Translations under genes and position numbers: made by a program
Source: Branchinecta lynchi
Taxonomy: Eukaryota > Arthropoda > Branchiopoda > Anostraca > Branchinectidae
Direction of reading: 5' to 3'
DNA length: 64,000 nt
NCBI GenBank assembly: GCA_023053575.1
Contig: JAKZAP010000008.1
Span: 8,358,034-8,422,033 of the forward strand
Notes under the pieces: model-generated
What the model was told of the DNA's origin: nothing
The model's input: only the letters and a program-made list of their open reading frames with translations
Databases searched by the model: none
In this document: in pieces, positions 38,734-47,989 of the stretch
How the letters are laid out: every line of letters starts with the position of its first letter
How positions within the stretch are numbered: position 1 is the stretch's first letter

Positions 38734-38976
38734 TATTTGAATAAAAAATGAAAAATGTAAAAAAAAAGAAGTAGTGTATATTGTAGTATTTTATATGTAG
38801 TAAAGGGTAATATTTCTCATTTCTTGTATCCTTTATTTTGGAAGTAAGAAAATAAAAATGTTCTTAAAAAGGGGGATAATTTGGTAAAAAGGATGTTAAA
38901 ATTTAAGAAATTGATGTTAAAATGGGGTTTTGAAATTGGGGGGAGGGTGGAGTGGGAGCGGCGATCTTATACTACT

Positions 38977-38982
38977 CTCAGA
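38977..38982. repeat. Polinton target-site duplication, right
   Basis: CTCAGA, identical to 25098-25103. Removing the element and one copy restores continuity of the R2 unit (compare the related tctgattcgagtgaaactt at about 24727). Confidence 0.95.
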
Positions 38983-39334
38983 TTCGAGTGAAACTTGATA
39001 GATGGTATAAACAAAGATGCTTTAGGTGGTCGATTTTTTTTTATTCCGAACCAGATTCGGCCACGGTAGGTGGAGATAGAGTGAGTACCGGAAATCGTGT
39101 AGCACGTCTAGGGATCAAACAAATGGATTTATTGGGATGAAAGTTTGAACAGTCATGTGCATTTGCTACAGACAATCGAGACGATGCCGGAACTGCTCAG
39201 AAATGAGTGAAACTAAATATCCTATTTCTATTTCCGAACCGCATTTTTGGATGGCGGGTGTATTTTGTGACGTTCTCATCTACTTTCTTGTACAGCCTAC
39301 TCGTACAAGTGCCATATGAGCTCGTAGCTCTTGT
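38983..39334 (+). repeat. R2 repeat, right part
   Basis: Continues the R2 unit interrupted at 25103 (ttcgagtgaaacttgatagatgg) and ends with cttgtacagcctactcgtacaagtgccata followed by tgagctcgtagctcttg, a mirror of the family's left end word tggcacttg. Confidence 0.7.
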
Positions 39335-40743
39335 TTTAGTCCAAATTTAAAATGTCGAAAGGCAAACGCAGTCTTTAGGGGGCGCACCTATTTTGGCGCG
39401 GCAGGCGAAAAGGCAGCAGGTTAATAATACTAAGAATAATACAATGAAAGAAATATGCTATGGGGCTTTAAAAAGTATTTGACAGTGCAAAACGTATACG
39501 TCAGCTGAATTTTGTTAGAGCTATGTTTCGACCCTTCTTGGCAAGCTGCTCAAGCTGAAAAATGGACTTGCGGGAGAAACTCAGTCAGGCTGGCTGAAGA
39601 AATATTTGAAGAGCTGAGCGCAACAAAGGTGATAACGTTTAGCTCCGTCTGGTACACGTTTTGCGATCTTTCTTCTTGTGTCATCAGAATTTTCGCAAGA
39701 TCACTCCCTACTGGAATACTCGGCGGACAAAGACGATAACTACCTTTCGACATACTTACTTCCCAAACTTTGAATGCGATTATCTGGAAAGTAGCAAAAA
39801 GTGATGGGTTATCACCTTTGTGTGCTCAGCTCTTCATTTATCCTTCAAAAAGTTCGTCACAACACTGTTCGATATACATTATTTTGTCGTATAAATTGCC
39901 TAAGGAATTCCTCAAAGCTTTGTTGAATCACAACCTGCTTCCTGATCTAAGATTGAAAATTTAGTGTCTTTTTCTATTTGCTTTATTTATTTTCTTTCAT
40001 TTACTCCGCTTTTTCAGAATGGCGGTTTAAAAGTAAATTACTTACTTACCTCAGATGGAATGGTTTTCCATAAGCTAATCTATTGTTTAGAAGTATCATA
40101 ATAATGTCTCTGAGAAGTGCCGCCATGCATGCACAGAACTTCAATGCAGGAGATGTTTTTTGAAACTAATAAGTGTTTCAGCATTGACATTGTCACAGTA
40201 TTCATGACAGATCTTGAAGTGCTTGTATCAGAACCTAGGATATTAGTCCTACCCAGTCATATGTTCGTTCTTGACACAAACCTCTCTTGTGGGTCGCTAA
40301 CAGAAACAGCCAATTCCGAGCAAGAACAAACATAAAAGTGAAAGGAGATTATGGAAACATTGAGAATAGTCGCAAGGTATTACAAGGTATACTCACAGAT
40401 ATTACATTGCCAATAATTCACTGATTCCTTTCGTCGCCGAACCGAGCCCATGCGGTTAGCCACTTGCGACCTGAAGGATGTGAATATATGCTTGGTTTTT
40501 TCAGTGCTTGTGGTACTTATATGGGACGAAAGGTTGTTGGTGTCTTGGTATGTACAGAGTTTGTTTTAACGAGCTAATATTGAGACCATTAGGCCCAATC
40601 AGTAAAAAAAAATAAAAAATCAGTGCAGTGCTAAGCGAGAAATTTCACGCAATGCAGCACCTATGCATCAGTTTTAGGACGTAAGTGTTCATCTCGGCAT
40701 TTTCTCTGCTGGTCAGTATTTGCTTAGAGTGTAACTTTTACAG
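39335..40743. other. VPS51 intron 4, right part
   Basis: No gene supported. An M1 end fragment (tatacgtcagctgaattttgttagagctatgtttcgacccttcttggcaag) lies at 39480-39545 in inverted orientation. A diverged tail before the exon 5 acceptor contains no strong repeat. Confidence 0.5.
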
Positions 40744-40814
40744 GTCACGGTGGAGCTTATTTCTGAATCGACGTCGTTGCTGGTAAGGCTAAGTGAGGAC
40801 ATGGATGAGCTGAG
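40744..40814 (+). CDS. VPS51: VPS51 exon 5
   Basis: A 71-base exon, acceptor acttttacag and donor gagctgag|gtaata. It continues from exon 4 in phase 0 and ends after two bases of an Arg codon. It encodes VTVELISESTSLLVRLSEDM followed by DEL, the helix that in homologues carries a 'VELL..L.EP...L...F' pattern. Short, and found only by following the frame. The split Arg codon is completed by the first base of exon 6, which supports the model. Confidence 0.85.
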
Positions 40815-41006
40815 GTAATATTTTATACATCATACACCTTATAAGTTATGGATTTTAGTATTTTTTAGAGGGAGAGAGTTTATTGAACAGATAATAATAC
40901 ATACTAAGTACAACCCCAGAAAGCACTGGCTTCTCCTAGGGGTTTGCGACCAAACTCAGTATGCCAGGCGTTAGGTTGAGATTTGCCGACAATACCAGCA
41001 AGAATA

Positions 41007-41152
41007 AATAATCTGATAGAACCTCCGTCTCCCTATCTCTGTAATATGACTATGCAAAGTCGAATATTTCCCCATACCCTGTCCGCTACGAACGAGCGGA
41101 AGTTAGTAGCTTCGCGCCACATCACGTTTCGTTACCTCTACAAATAGCTAAA
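41007..41152 (+). repeat. Dispersed repeat R3, copy 1
   Basis: About 145 bp (aataatctgatagaacctccgtctcc to atcacgtttcgttacctctaca) with a diverged copy in the same orientation at 54937-55083. Function unknown; probably the end of a larger transposable element. Confidence 0.7.
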
Positions 41153-42041
41153 TCTCTGTGAAATCGCCGTTGATCGCTTATGCTTAAAGTTTAACTGAAA
41201 AGTCAACTTATGTCTGTGTCATTTAACTGAATACACTAACATATTTGGATTCTGCAAAGGACTTTTATTATTTTCCACTATCTGCTGTAGTTATGACGTC
41301 CAGAATATCTGCGCCCGTCCCCACAACCTAAATTCTACTATGACACGGGAAATTTTAATCTCAACACAAACGCGGCTTTTCAGTGGGCGCTTTTCAGTGG
41401 GCAGTGGTGAGCTTGGTGAGGACTGCTTAGTGCATGAAATAAAACAATTTCATAAATGTTTCTGGTAAGGCTTACAACACTGATAAAAGCGCATAGAGGT
41501 ACCACAACTCAGACGGAAATTCCACTATTTGAAATCGATTATTCGTGAATAGCAGAACAACCAAGTAACGCATTCAGCGGGTCTTCAAGTCAGTTAAGTG
41601 AATAAATCATGGGTAGCTAGACTGTCCTATCCCAGCCCTTTTCAGTTAAACTTCAAGAGTATTGTGAAATGGAACTGGTATTAAACGGCAAGGATCCATG
41701 AACTTCACGTTAGTCTGGGGCCCAAGTATCAAAATGTGAAAAGTAGCTTTCCCGTCGGGGGCAGCTGATCCGACGATGGATTCTAGGAATCTGGGAGGGA
41801 TACTGCGATCAGACATGTGCTAAAGATGTTATGCACCAACACTCTGTATGCACAACAAAGCGGATCGAAAACTATTATCAGCTAACCAGCTACGGTGATT
41901 CCAACTCTGACTAATAACTATCCTTCAGAAACAATGGAAAAGTTTATTTAGGTATGTTTATTTACGGTGAAAGAGTACATTTATTAAAACCATATTTGCA
42001 AAAGTTGGTCCTGTCAACTTTCATATTTAATCACAAATGAG

Positions 42042-43240
42042 TTAGGCTTCGAAATCCTCTTCTTCCTCGTCTATTACAATGACATTGACACATTTCCCCC
42101 CGGATGCGCACAGTAAATCACGAGATCTCTTGGTTACAGCACATGAGCATTTTTGCTGCAAGATTTCTTGCAGGCACAAAAAATACCGACCACACTGTCT
42201 GGAAAAATATGGCCCATCAGTTTCCACTGATTTTGCTCCCCCACTTATCTCATCGGCCCATCCATAGTCCAGTGGGTTCAAAGAGACAGGTCTTGGGTCT
42301 TGAGCTTGCGTCTACACGGAAAATTGCAAAAATCCACGCAGCCAGTGAACAAAAAAATGATCTGTCGGTGGGTGGCAGCCACATGAGCTCCTTTTTGCGT
42401 GGCAAAAGATGTATGCGGAGATCATTTTTAGGCAATTCTTCAGCCGTTTCATAGTATGGCTGTCACTCTGCTTTAAAAGGACAGAAAAGTTTTCTCTGAT
42501 TTGTGATGTCTTGTACACACTACCATCATTTACACTTTGGTTCAATTTCCATCACAAGTTCCTCAAGCATTTATCGAGATACCTCTTCTCTGCAACAAGA
42601 TGAGGACCCCTGCATCCAGAAGCAAGAAGAATATCTCGCTCAGTTAGTGCACAAGCATGTTCAATTACTATGTTAACGCTCCTTGACGCTTCAGAAACTC
42701 TGCGAAGTTGAGACTCTGGCCTCTCTTTACATTCTTTTTTCAGGTAAAAGAGGAAAGTGCCAGTATATAAAAAGTCAACACTTTGAGACCTTAACTGTTG
42801 GTCCATGGGACTAGGAGTTGATGTTGATGTCCAAGTTGCACAGTGTCAGAAGTCCCATGAGCTAACAAGACTGAGGACTTAGAAGTGGAAAAAACTTTTT
42901 CCTACAAGTTTCATGCAACACACAATCACAAAAATCAGGTTTTGACATTGCAGTCATGAGCTTTTTTGCAGCAAATCACTTAGCTTGTCTAACACTTTAG
43001 CCTGTGACAAAGGAGCGATGTCAGTTGTTTGGCACAAATACACATAGAAAAGTCGATCAGTTTTCTCTTTTGTGGGCTGTTGGCAAACAGCATCCATTAT
43101 TGGCAAACCGTAATCATCTACAATCTCTTCTTACACTGATAAGAGATTGAGAAACCCCTTGATGAACTTTCATGATATTTGGCCTTCTCACTGCATGCCA
43201 CCAAAGATTTGGGTGCTGCCAATGGCAGCACCTGCCGTTG
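42042..43240 (-). pseudogene. Degenerate unidentified coding region
   Basis: Several minus-strand frames follow one another with coding-like composition and frameshifts between them. They include a stretch near 42980-43130 reading EEIVDDYGLPIMDAV and KTDRLFYVYLCQTTDI, a frame at 42552-42806 (LYTGTFLFYLKKE, IVIEHACALTERDILLASG), and an acidic tail (VIVIDEEEEDFEA) ending with TAG/TAA at about 42042. It looks like the decayed C-terminal half of one protein, perhaps from a transposon or a retrocopy. I do not recognise the family. Confidence 0.45.
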
Positions 43241-43468
43241 TAGTCATCAGAGGCCTATAGTGCCTGTCTCTTACTGTCTTCAATGTATCACTGAGCTTGT
43301 CGAGGACTCAAGCCTCTGGCATCTCTGGCTCAATTCGGCATTGAGTTCTTACAAAAAGTTTGCTCCCGATAACCAAAAGGGAGAAGCTGTAGAAAGAACT
43401 TGGATGTGGATTGACGGGAATGTTGGATAGCAGATTGTCGAGTTTCCCTATATTTCTTATTTATATAG

Positions 43469-43577
43469 GTCGTTGTTCCTCACAAGTTGTGACAGGCGTT
43501 TGCGGTCCGAGTTGGCAGACATGTCGAAAGAAATAGACATTTGGGCGGCATCGAACGAAAGTGAAACCGACGTCTTG
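43469..43577 (+). CDS. VPS51: VPS51 exon 6
   Basis: A 109-base exon, acceptor ttatatag and donor gtcttg|gtaagg. It completes the Arg codon of exon 5 and encodes SLFLTSCDRRLRSELADMSK then EIDIWAASNESETDVL. Homologues have the same 'F-L-x-x-x-x-x-R-L-x-x-E-L-x-x-L/M' helix here. Ends in phase 0. Confidence 0.88.
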
Positions 43578-44520
43578 GTAAGGTTTTTTTGTTTTTATTC
43601 GTTGCTGCTACACTGTAAAAAGTTCCCTAGTAAGGATTAAAGTTAACTACAGCATTTTCTACTGGGATTACTGTCATCTCTACTGAGATAAGATTAATCC
43701 GAATTAGGGATAAGATTATCTTTTTAGAGACATGATTAATCCCAGTAGTAAAAACTGCAAGTTTTTTTAGAGTCTAGTTTATTCCCAATCGCTTACCCGT
43801 TCCTCAAATTGTCCACCAATATGGATAACTTAGTTTGGTTTATTCTTTTAGTCAGTACCGATGCGTGTGATTAACATGAAGGTTTTTATTTTCCACTTAC
43901 GCTTTACAAGGTATATCGAGAACCCTGATGCATTATGACGACTCACGAATAACGATTATCCTATTGATTCCGGCATGTGGAGAATTTTTTACTCTTAAAG
44001 GACCTGTCTTACCTATAATACTAACGCAACCTACTTGCGTAACCACTCCGTCCGTTTCTAAACCTCGGAGACCCAAATTTCGTACGGTAGAGTATTCGTA
44101 CAGTAACTAAACCTCGCTGACTTTCCCGTTTGCCGTATTTTGCTACCTCCAATGCGTATCACGCTGTCGACGCTTGTCTGCGGGTTTTTTTTTCACCAGA
44201 AAAACCGGTTATCTAAATTTTTCCCTATTTTCCGTAAAAGTCAACGGGTCTTGAAAAAGTCTTAAAACAGACAAAAGGGTGGGTAATTTGTTGAAAGCAG
44301 AGCCTACTTTTAAAGTATTCAACTATTTTAAAATACTGGAAGTAAATGGTGCTTGGGGTCCTTTTGGGAATTTTCGAAATAAAACTGAAACTTACGCTTG
44401 GCAAGGAGATAGTCGTCGGTGGTCTAAAAAAAAAGTGTTGACTTGAAACATGTGCTCTAATTTTGTGTCGGTATAAGGGAAATAGTAAGAGCGTTGTGTC
44501 ATTTTTTCATCTTGTTGCAG
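43578..44520 (+). other. VPS51 intron 6 with foldback
   Basis: Contains a short foldback at about 43612-43775 (tactgggatta against taatcccagta, with cactgtaaaaa at the left end), probably a MITE. The rest is non-coding. Confidence 0.6.
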
Positions 44521-44618
44521 GATTTGCTCGAGTTCGTGGACCTCGGCTCCAACACCTTTGTTACGGATCTTGGATTGACAATTGCGTCGTATAAAGATAT
44601 ATTCAGAGGAGCTGGAAG
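44521..44618 (+). CDS. VPS51: VPS51 exon 7
   Basis: A 98-base exon, acceptor cttgttgcag and donor gctggaag|gtatgc. It encodes DLLEFVDLGSNTFVTDLGLT then IASYKDIFRGAG, matching the conserved 'D-x-L-E-F-x-D-x-G-x-x-x-F' and 'Y-x-x-x-F' motifs downstream of the Vps51 domain. It ends two bases into a codon. I found no convincing later exons up to 64000, so the rest of the gene probably lies beyond the window or in small exons I missed. Confidence 0.9.
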
Positions 44619-45400
44619 GTATGCTTATGGGGTGAATAAAAGGAGTGGCGTTTTTGCAGACTACGTTAACTGGATCTCCATTTAGTCGTTTTTGCCGTTA
44701 CCGTGGTAATGCAGTTTGTATTTACTTTACCCTGTATCGGTGTTTCGCCAGACAGCTCTGGGTTTATTAGGTAATCTCGGGGTCGCAGAAGAACCCTATT
44801 ATCATCAGTGTTTCCTCAAAATTTCGCCTGCGGCGCATTTCGCAGTCTTCACTAGTTCGACAAAAGGTGCGTCATTTAGTTGGCATTTGAGGCGTGGAAT
44901 TCTGAGAGGCTTGAACCATGTTAATTGTTAGAATTTGTGTAGGAAGTAGTTAAATATCGCCAGAAAAAAAGGTGGATTCAAGAAATTTCGCATGCGGCGC
45001 CTTAATTAATCCTAGGTACAGCCGTTAGCGACCTTGTCCCTCTGCAGCAAGGCTCGGGACGCCCATGGGTACAGGGAGGGAGGTGAAGCAGCCATGTTGA
45101 GGAATCGAATTAAATAAACTTAAATAATCTAAAATATTTGCACCCTAGTTACGTATTACGTAGTAAGTCGAAAAAGTGAGTACTTTTTGCTAAGAATGCA
45201 TGCAGCCGTCAGATAGGGACACAAATGTATAGCAAAACTCCATCAGCCATAACTGGCAAGCCCGCTAGGTATCGTTCTTTGTTGCTGTCCCATGAAATCT
45301 GGCCCTCCTTTCATAAATTCATAACCTTCGAATCTTGTTCTTGTACCGCTATAAAGATAATTATTAAATTATTTTTTGTATGTCGCATTTTATTGTTCTT
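44619..45400. other. VPS51 downstream intronic DNA
   Basis: Nothing recognised; short duplicated words only (atttcgcctgcggcgc and atttcgcatgcggcgc near 44822 and 44987). Confidence 0.4.
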
Positions 45401-46260
45401 GTTAGTTGCGTTTTCGCAGATCCCAATTTTCAATTTCAATTTATTTAATAATAAAGCAAAACATATCTCTCGTGGGCAGAGCCCAAATACGATGTTTTTG
45501 TAGTCATAAATAAAATCATAAATAAAGATAAAATAAATTGTCAACAGATAATTTAAAAGGAAAAAAAAGTAACAAGGCAGAACAATGCTAAAGAGCACTG
45601 TACTGCTTTACGAAGCTCGGCACAAAGCTTCTACTGTAGCGCATAGTGTTACAGTAGATTGGGGTCAGTTTGGGAACCTTTTCAGCCACTTCTCGGGGGG
45701 GGGGGACGAGATCTTACAGGAACAAAGGGTGGGGGAAGGAATGAACGGTACATGGGATGCTGGAGAAGGGATGAGCCAAAGTTGCGGAATAGTTTTTCAC
45801 GGCGGGAAGAACGGGATTCAATTTTAAATTCTTTGAGGTAAAAAAAGTATGGTAGGGGGGAACCGCCATAGATAATTTGCAGCGATCTCTTCTGAACTCG
45901 CTCTATTTTATCAGTTTCGTCTTGGGTAAGAGCAAAGTGCCAAACTGGACAAGCATATTCGACTAAGGGTCGGATGAAATATGAAAACATTAGCTTTAGC
46001 TTGTCCTTAGGAACCCGAAACTTTTTCAGTGTTTTTAGCATTTGAATTGCGCTGTTAGCTTTCTTTACAAACGTCTTTGTATTTTCATGCCATGAAAGGT
46101 CAGAAGAGATCACTACACCTAGTAGCGTTATTTTATCCCTGATGAGCCCAGAGTCGATAGGAGGTTCGAAAGAAGGCCGAGTTTTTCTTAGAAAAGAAAA
46201 TCTGATACCACGGTCTAAATTCGTTTTCGCAGTTACCGTGGAATCTGATACCACGGTCAA
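45400..46260 (-). pseudogene. LINE RT 3' fragment (minus)
   Basis: The frame at 45682-46260 encodes the thumb and tail of a CR1/L2/RTE-like reverse transcriptase: LLGVVISSDLSWHENTKTFV, then KLKLMFSYFIRPLVEYACPV and KIERVQKRSLQIIYGG. The catalytic palm is missing, so the copy is 5'-truncated. The G-rich stretch near 45700 changes the frame close to the end. The A/T-rich part to 45400 is the probable 3' UTR. It lies antisense to VPS51. Confidence 0.85.
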
Positions 46261-47345
46261 AAGGCGTTTTTGCAGTTACCGTGGTAACTGATCGTGGTAT
46301 CTGAAACATTCATCTCGCTTCCATCATCGCTAACACCAGAGTCTAGTTTTTTTTTTCAGATTGGTGCGAAAGAAGTTATGTCACTCTAGATGTCAGTGGA
46401 TATCAGGATTTCTTTTTGGATGATTTCCAAAAGTGCAAATCCGGCAATCCTCGTTTCTGCAGAGCTACCCTAGTATCAGATACTACGGTGACTGCAAAAA
46501 CGACTAATTGCAGATCCAGTTATCGTGGTAACAGATACCATGGTATTTGTAAAAACGCAATTATGTTCCTGGACCGCTATAAAGAATAAGTAATATAAAG
46601 ATAAAATAATTTATGAATTTTAAACTGACATGTTTTGTAAATATATTTGTTATCGGATTGTGTTTTAAAATTGTAAAATATATATGATTATTTATGACTA
46701 TGTCGACCATGTATGACGATCCACCACTATTTTGTTAAAAAATATCATGGAAATAAACGAATTTGAACTATTACATTATCTGTTGCATATTGCTTTTGAT
46801 TTCATTCCTGTTATCGTTTTTCAGTATAACCTTTCATAAAACTAAACAAAAATGAATCAGCGATATTTTGGCTCTTCTGTGCAATAGTCCTCTTCATGGG
46901 CTATATCTGGGAGAAAGCTGAATCCTGAATCTTCTTGCAGCTATAGCCTGAAGAGGACCCTTGACAAGAAGGTCCGTAATATCGCTGAAGAATACCCTAG
47001 CTGATTTTTCCGTTTTCAGCGTTTATTGCACATACATGATATCTGATACTACGGTTACTCTGCAAAAACGACAATTGCCGAATTTGCTCTTTTAGAAGTC
47101 ATCCCAAAAGAAAAACTTGATATCAACTGACATCTACAGTGACATGACTTCTTTCCCACCAATTTGACAAAAAACTAGACTCTTGTGTTAGTGATGTTGA
47201 AAAGTGAGATAAGTTTTTCAGATACCAGGATCAGTTACCACGGTACCTTGCCAGATACAACGGTAACTGTAAAAACGTCTTTGACCGTGGTATCAGATGT
47301 GGTATCTGATACCACGGTCAAAAGGCCGTGAATAGCTGGGATGAT
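46185..47345. repeat. Large imperfect inverted repeat with nested M1
   Basis: The segment at about 46320-46490 (agtctagttttttttttcagattggtgcgaaagaagttatgtcac onward) reappears reverse-complemented at about 47070-47195 (gacatgacttctttcccaccaatttgacaaaaaactagact). Both arms are bordered by several copies of gttaccgtggtatctgatac and its complement. A fragment of M1 lies in the loop at 46940-47010. It is a foldback transposon or a collapsed inverted duplication. Confidence 0.7.
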
Positions 47346-47573
47346 GTGGTATCTGATACCACGGTCAAAAGGCGTTTTTAAGGTGCTAAACACCGACGTT
47401 CTTCGACGTTTTGGTCATGAAGCAAATCGACCGACATTTCTGTCCTGAACCGAACCGTCGGCCAACGTTGCTAACGTGTCGGTCTTGAAAACTGCCAGAA
47501 ACTCTTTGGTAACTGCAAAAACTACTTAAGACCGTGGTATTAGAAACCATAGTTTCTGCAAAAACGCAACTAT

Positions 47574-47931
47574 AGGCGTATTATCGCCGTTCCTCGAGGA
47601 CTCCTCAGGAATCGAAGGGAACGGCGAGAATTAAGGGAGTCATTGTTGTAGAAAAAAAAAATATATAGTTGACAAATTAGTCCAGATGCACTTATATTTT
47701 AGGTTTTGCTTATTCTAATAGTTTTTAATTAATTTTACGGTGCACCAACACTAGCAAAAACTGATTCCCTCCGAATCTGAAAGGGAGTCCTTGTTTATCA
47801 CGGAGATGATAATCGGAGGATTTCCCGTCCGTGGGGACTCGCGAGAATACCGGGAGTCAGTCCCTGGGACAAACAAAAACACAGGGACTCCTCAAAAAGA
47901 GTCCTTGGAGAACTGCGAGAATACGCCTTAT
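47574..47931. mobile_element. TA-flanked MITE
   Basis: About 358 bp between taggcgtattatcgccgttcctcg and actgcgagaatacgccta-type ends, which are inverted, with TA at both borders. The interior has repeated gggagtc and gactccc words. It fits a Tc1/mariner-type miniature element. Confidence 0.65.
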
Positions 47932-47989
47932 ATGTGATTCCCAGCCAGCCTGGGCAGAAGGAGTCGTTTTATATGGGATCGACTAAAAA

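Larger units (their letters stand above)
25104..38976 (-). mobile_element. Polinton/Maverick, complete but damaged
   Basis: A 13,873-bp element with near-identical 585-bp terminal inverted repeats, AGTAGT termini (the short terminal repeat suits sliding-back protein-primed replication) and a perfect 6-bp duplication CTCAGA. It contains the Polinton hallmark set: protein-primed PolB, RVE integrase, FtsK/HerA-type ATPase, adenovirus-type protease, double-jelly-roll major capsid and penton-like minor capsid, plus core, pVI-like, fibre-like, zinc-ribbon and membrane proteins. The DNA is visibly more A/T-rich than the flanks. Genes are tightly packed, with spacers of 3-45 bp in the leftward cluster. 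Lesions: a LINE fragment in the protease, a nonsense codon in the left TIR gene, and three -1 frame breaks that may be programmed. It lies in VPS51 intron 4, nested in R2. It could equally be called an integrated adintovirus-like element. Confidence 0.96.
38392..38976 (-). repeat. Polinton right TIR (585 bp)
   Basis: Inverted counterpart of 25104-25688. It ends in ACTACT (complement of AGTAGT) directly before the target duplication. Confidence 0.95.
40815..43468 (+). other. VPS51 intron 5
   Basis: 2.65-kb intron holding repeat R3 (41007-41152), non-coding DNA, and a degenerate minus-strand coding region (42042-43240). Confidence 0.75.
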
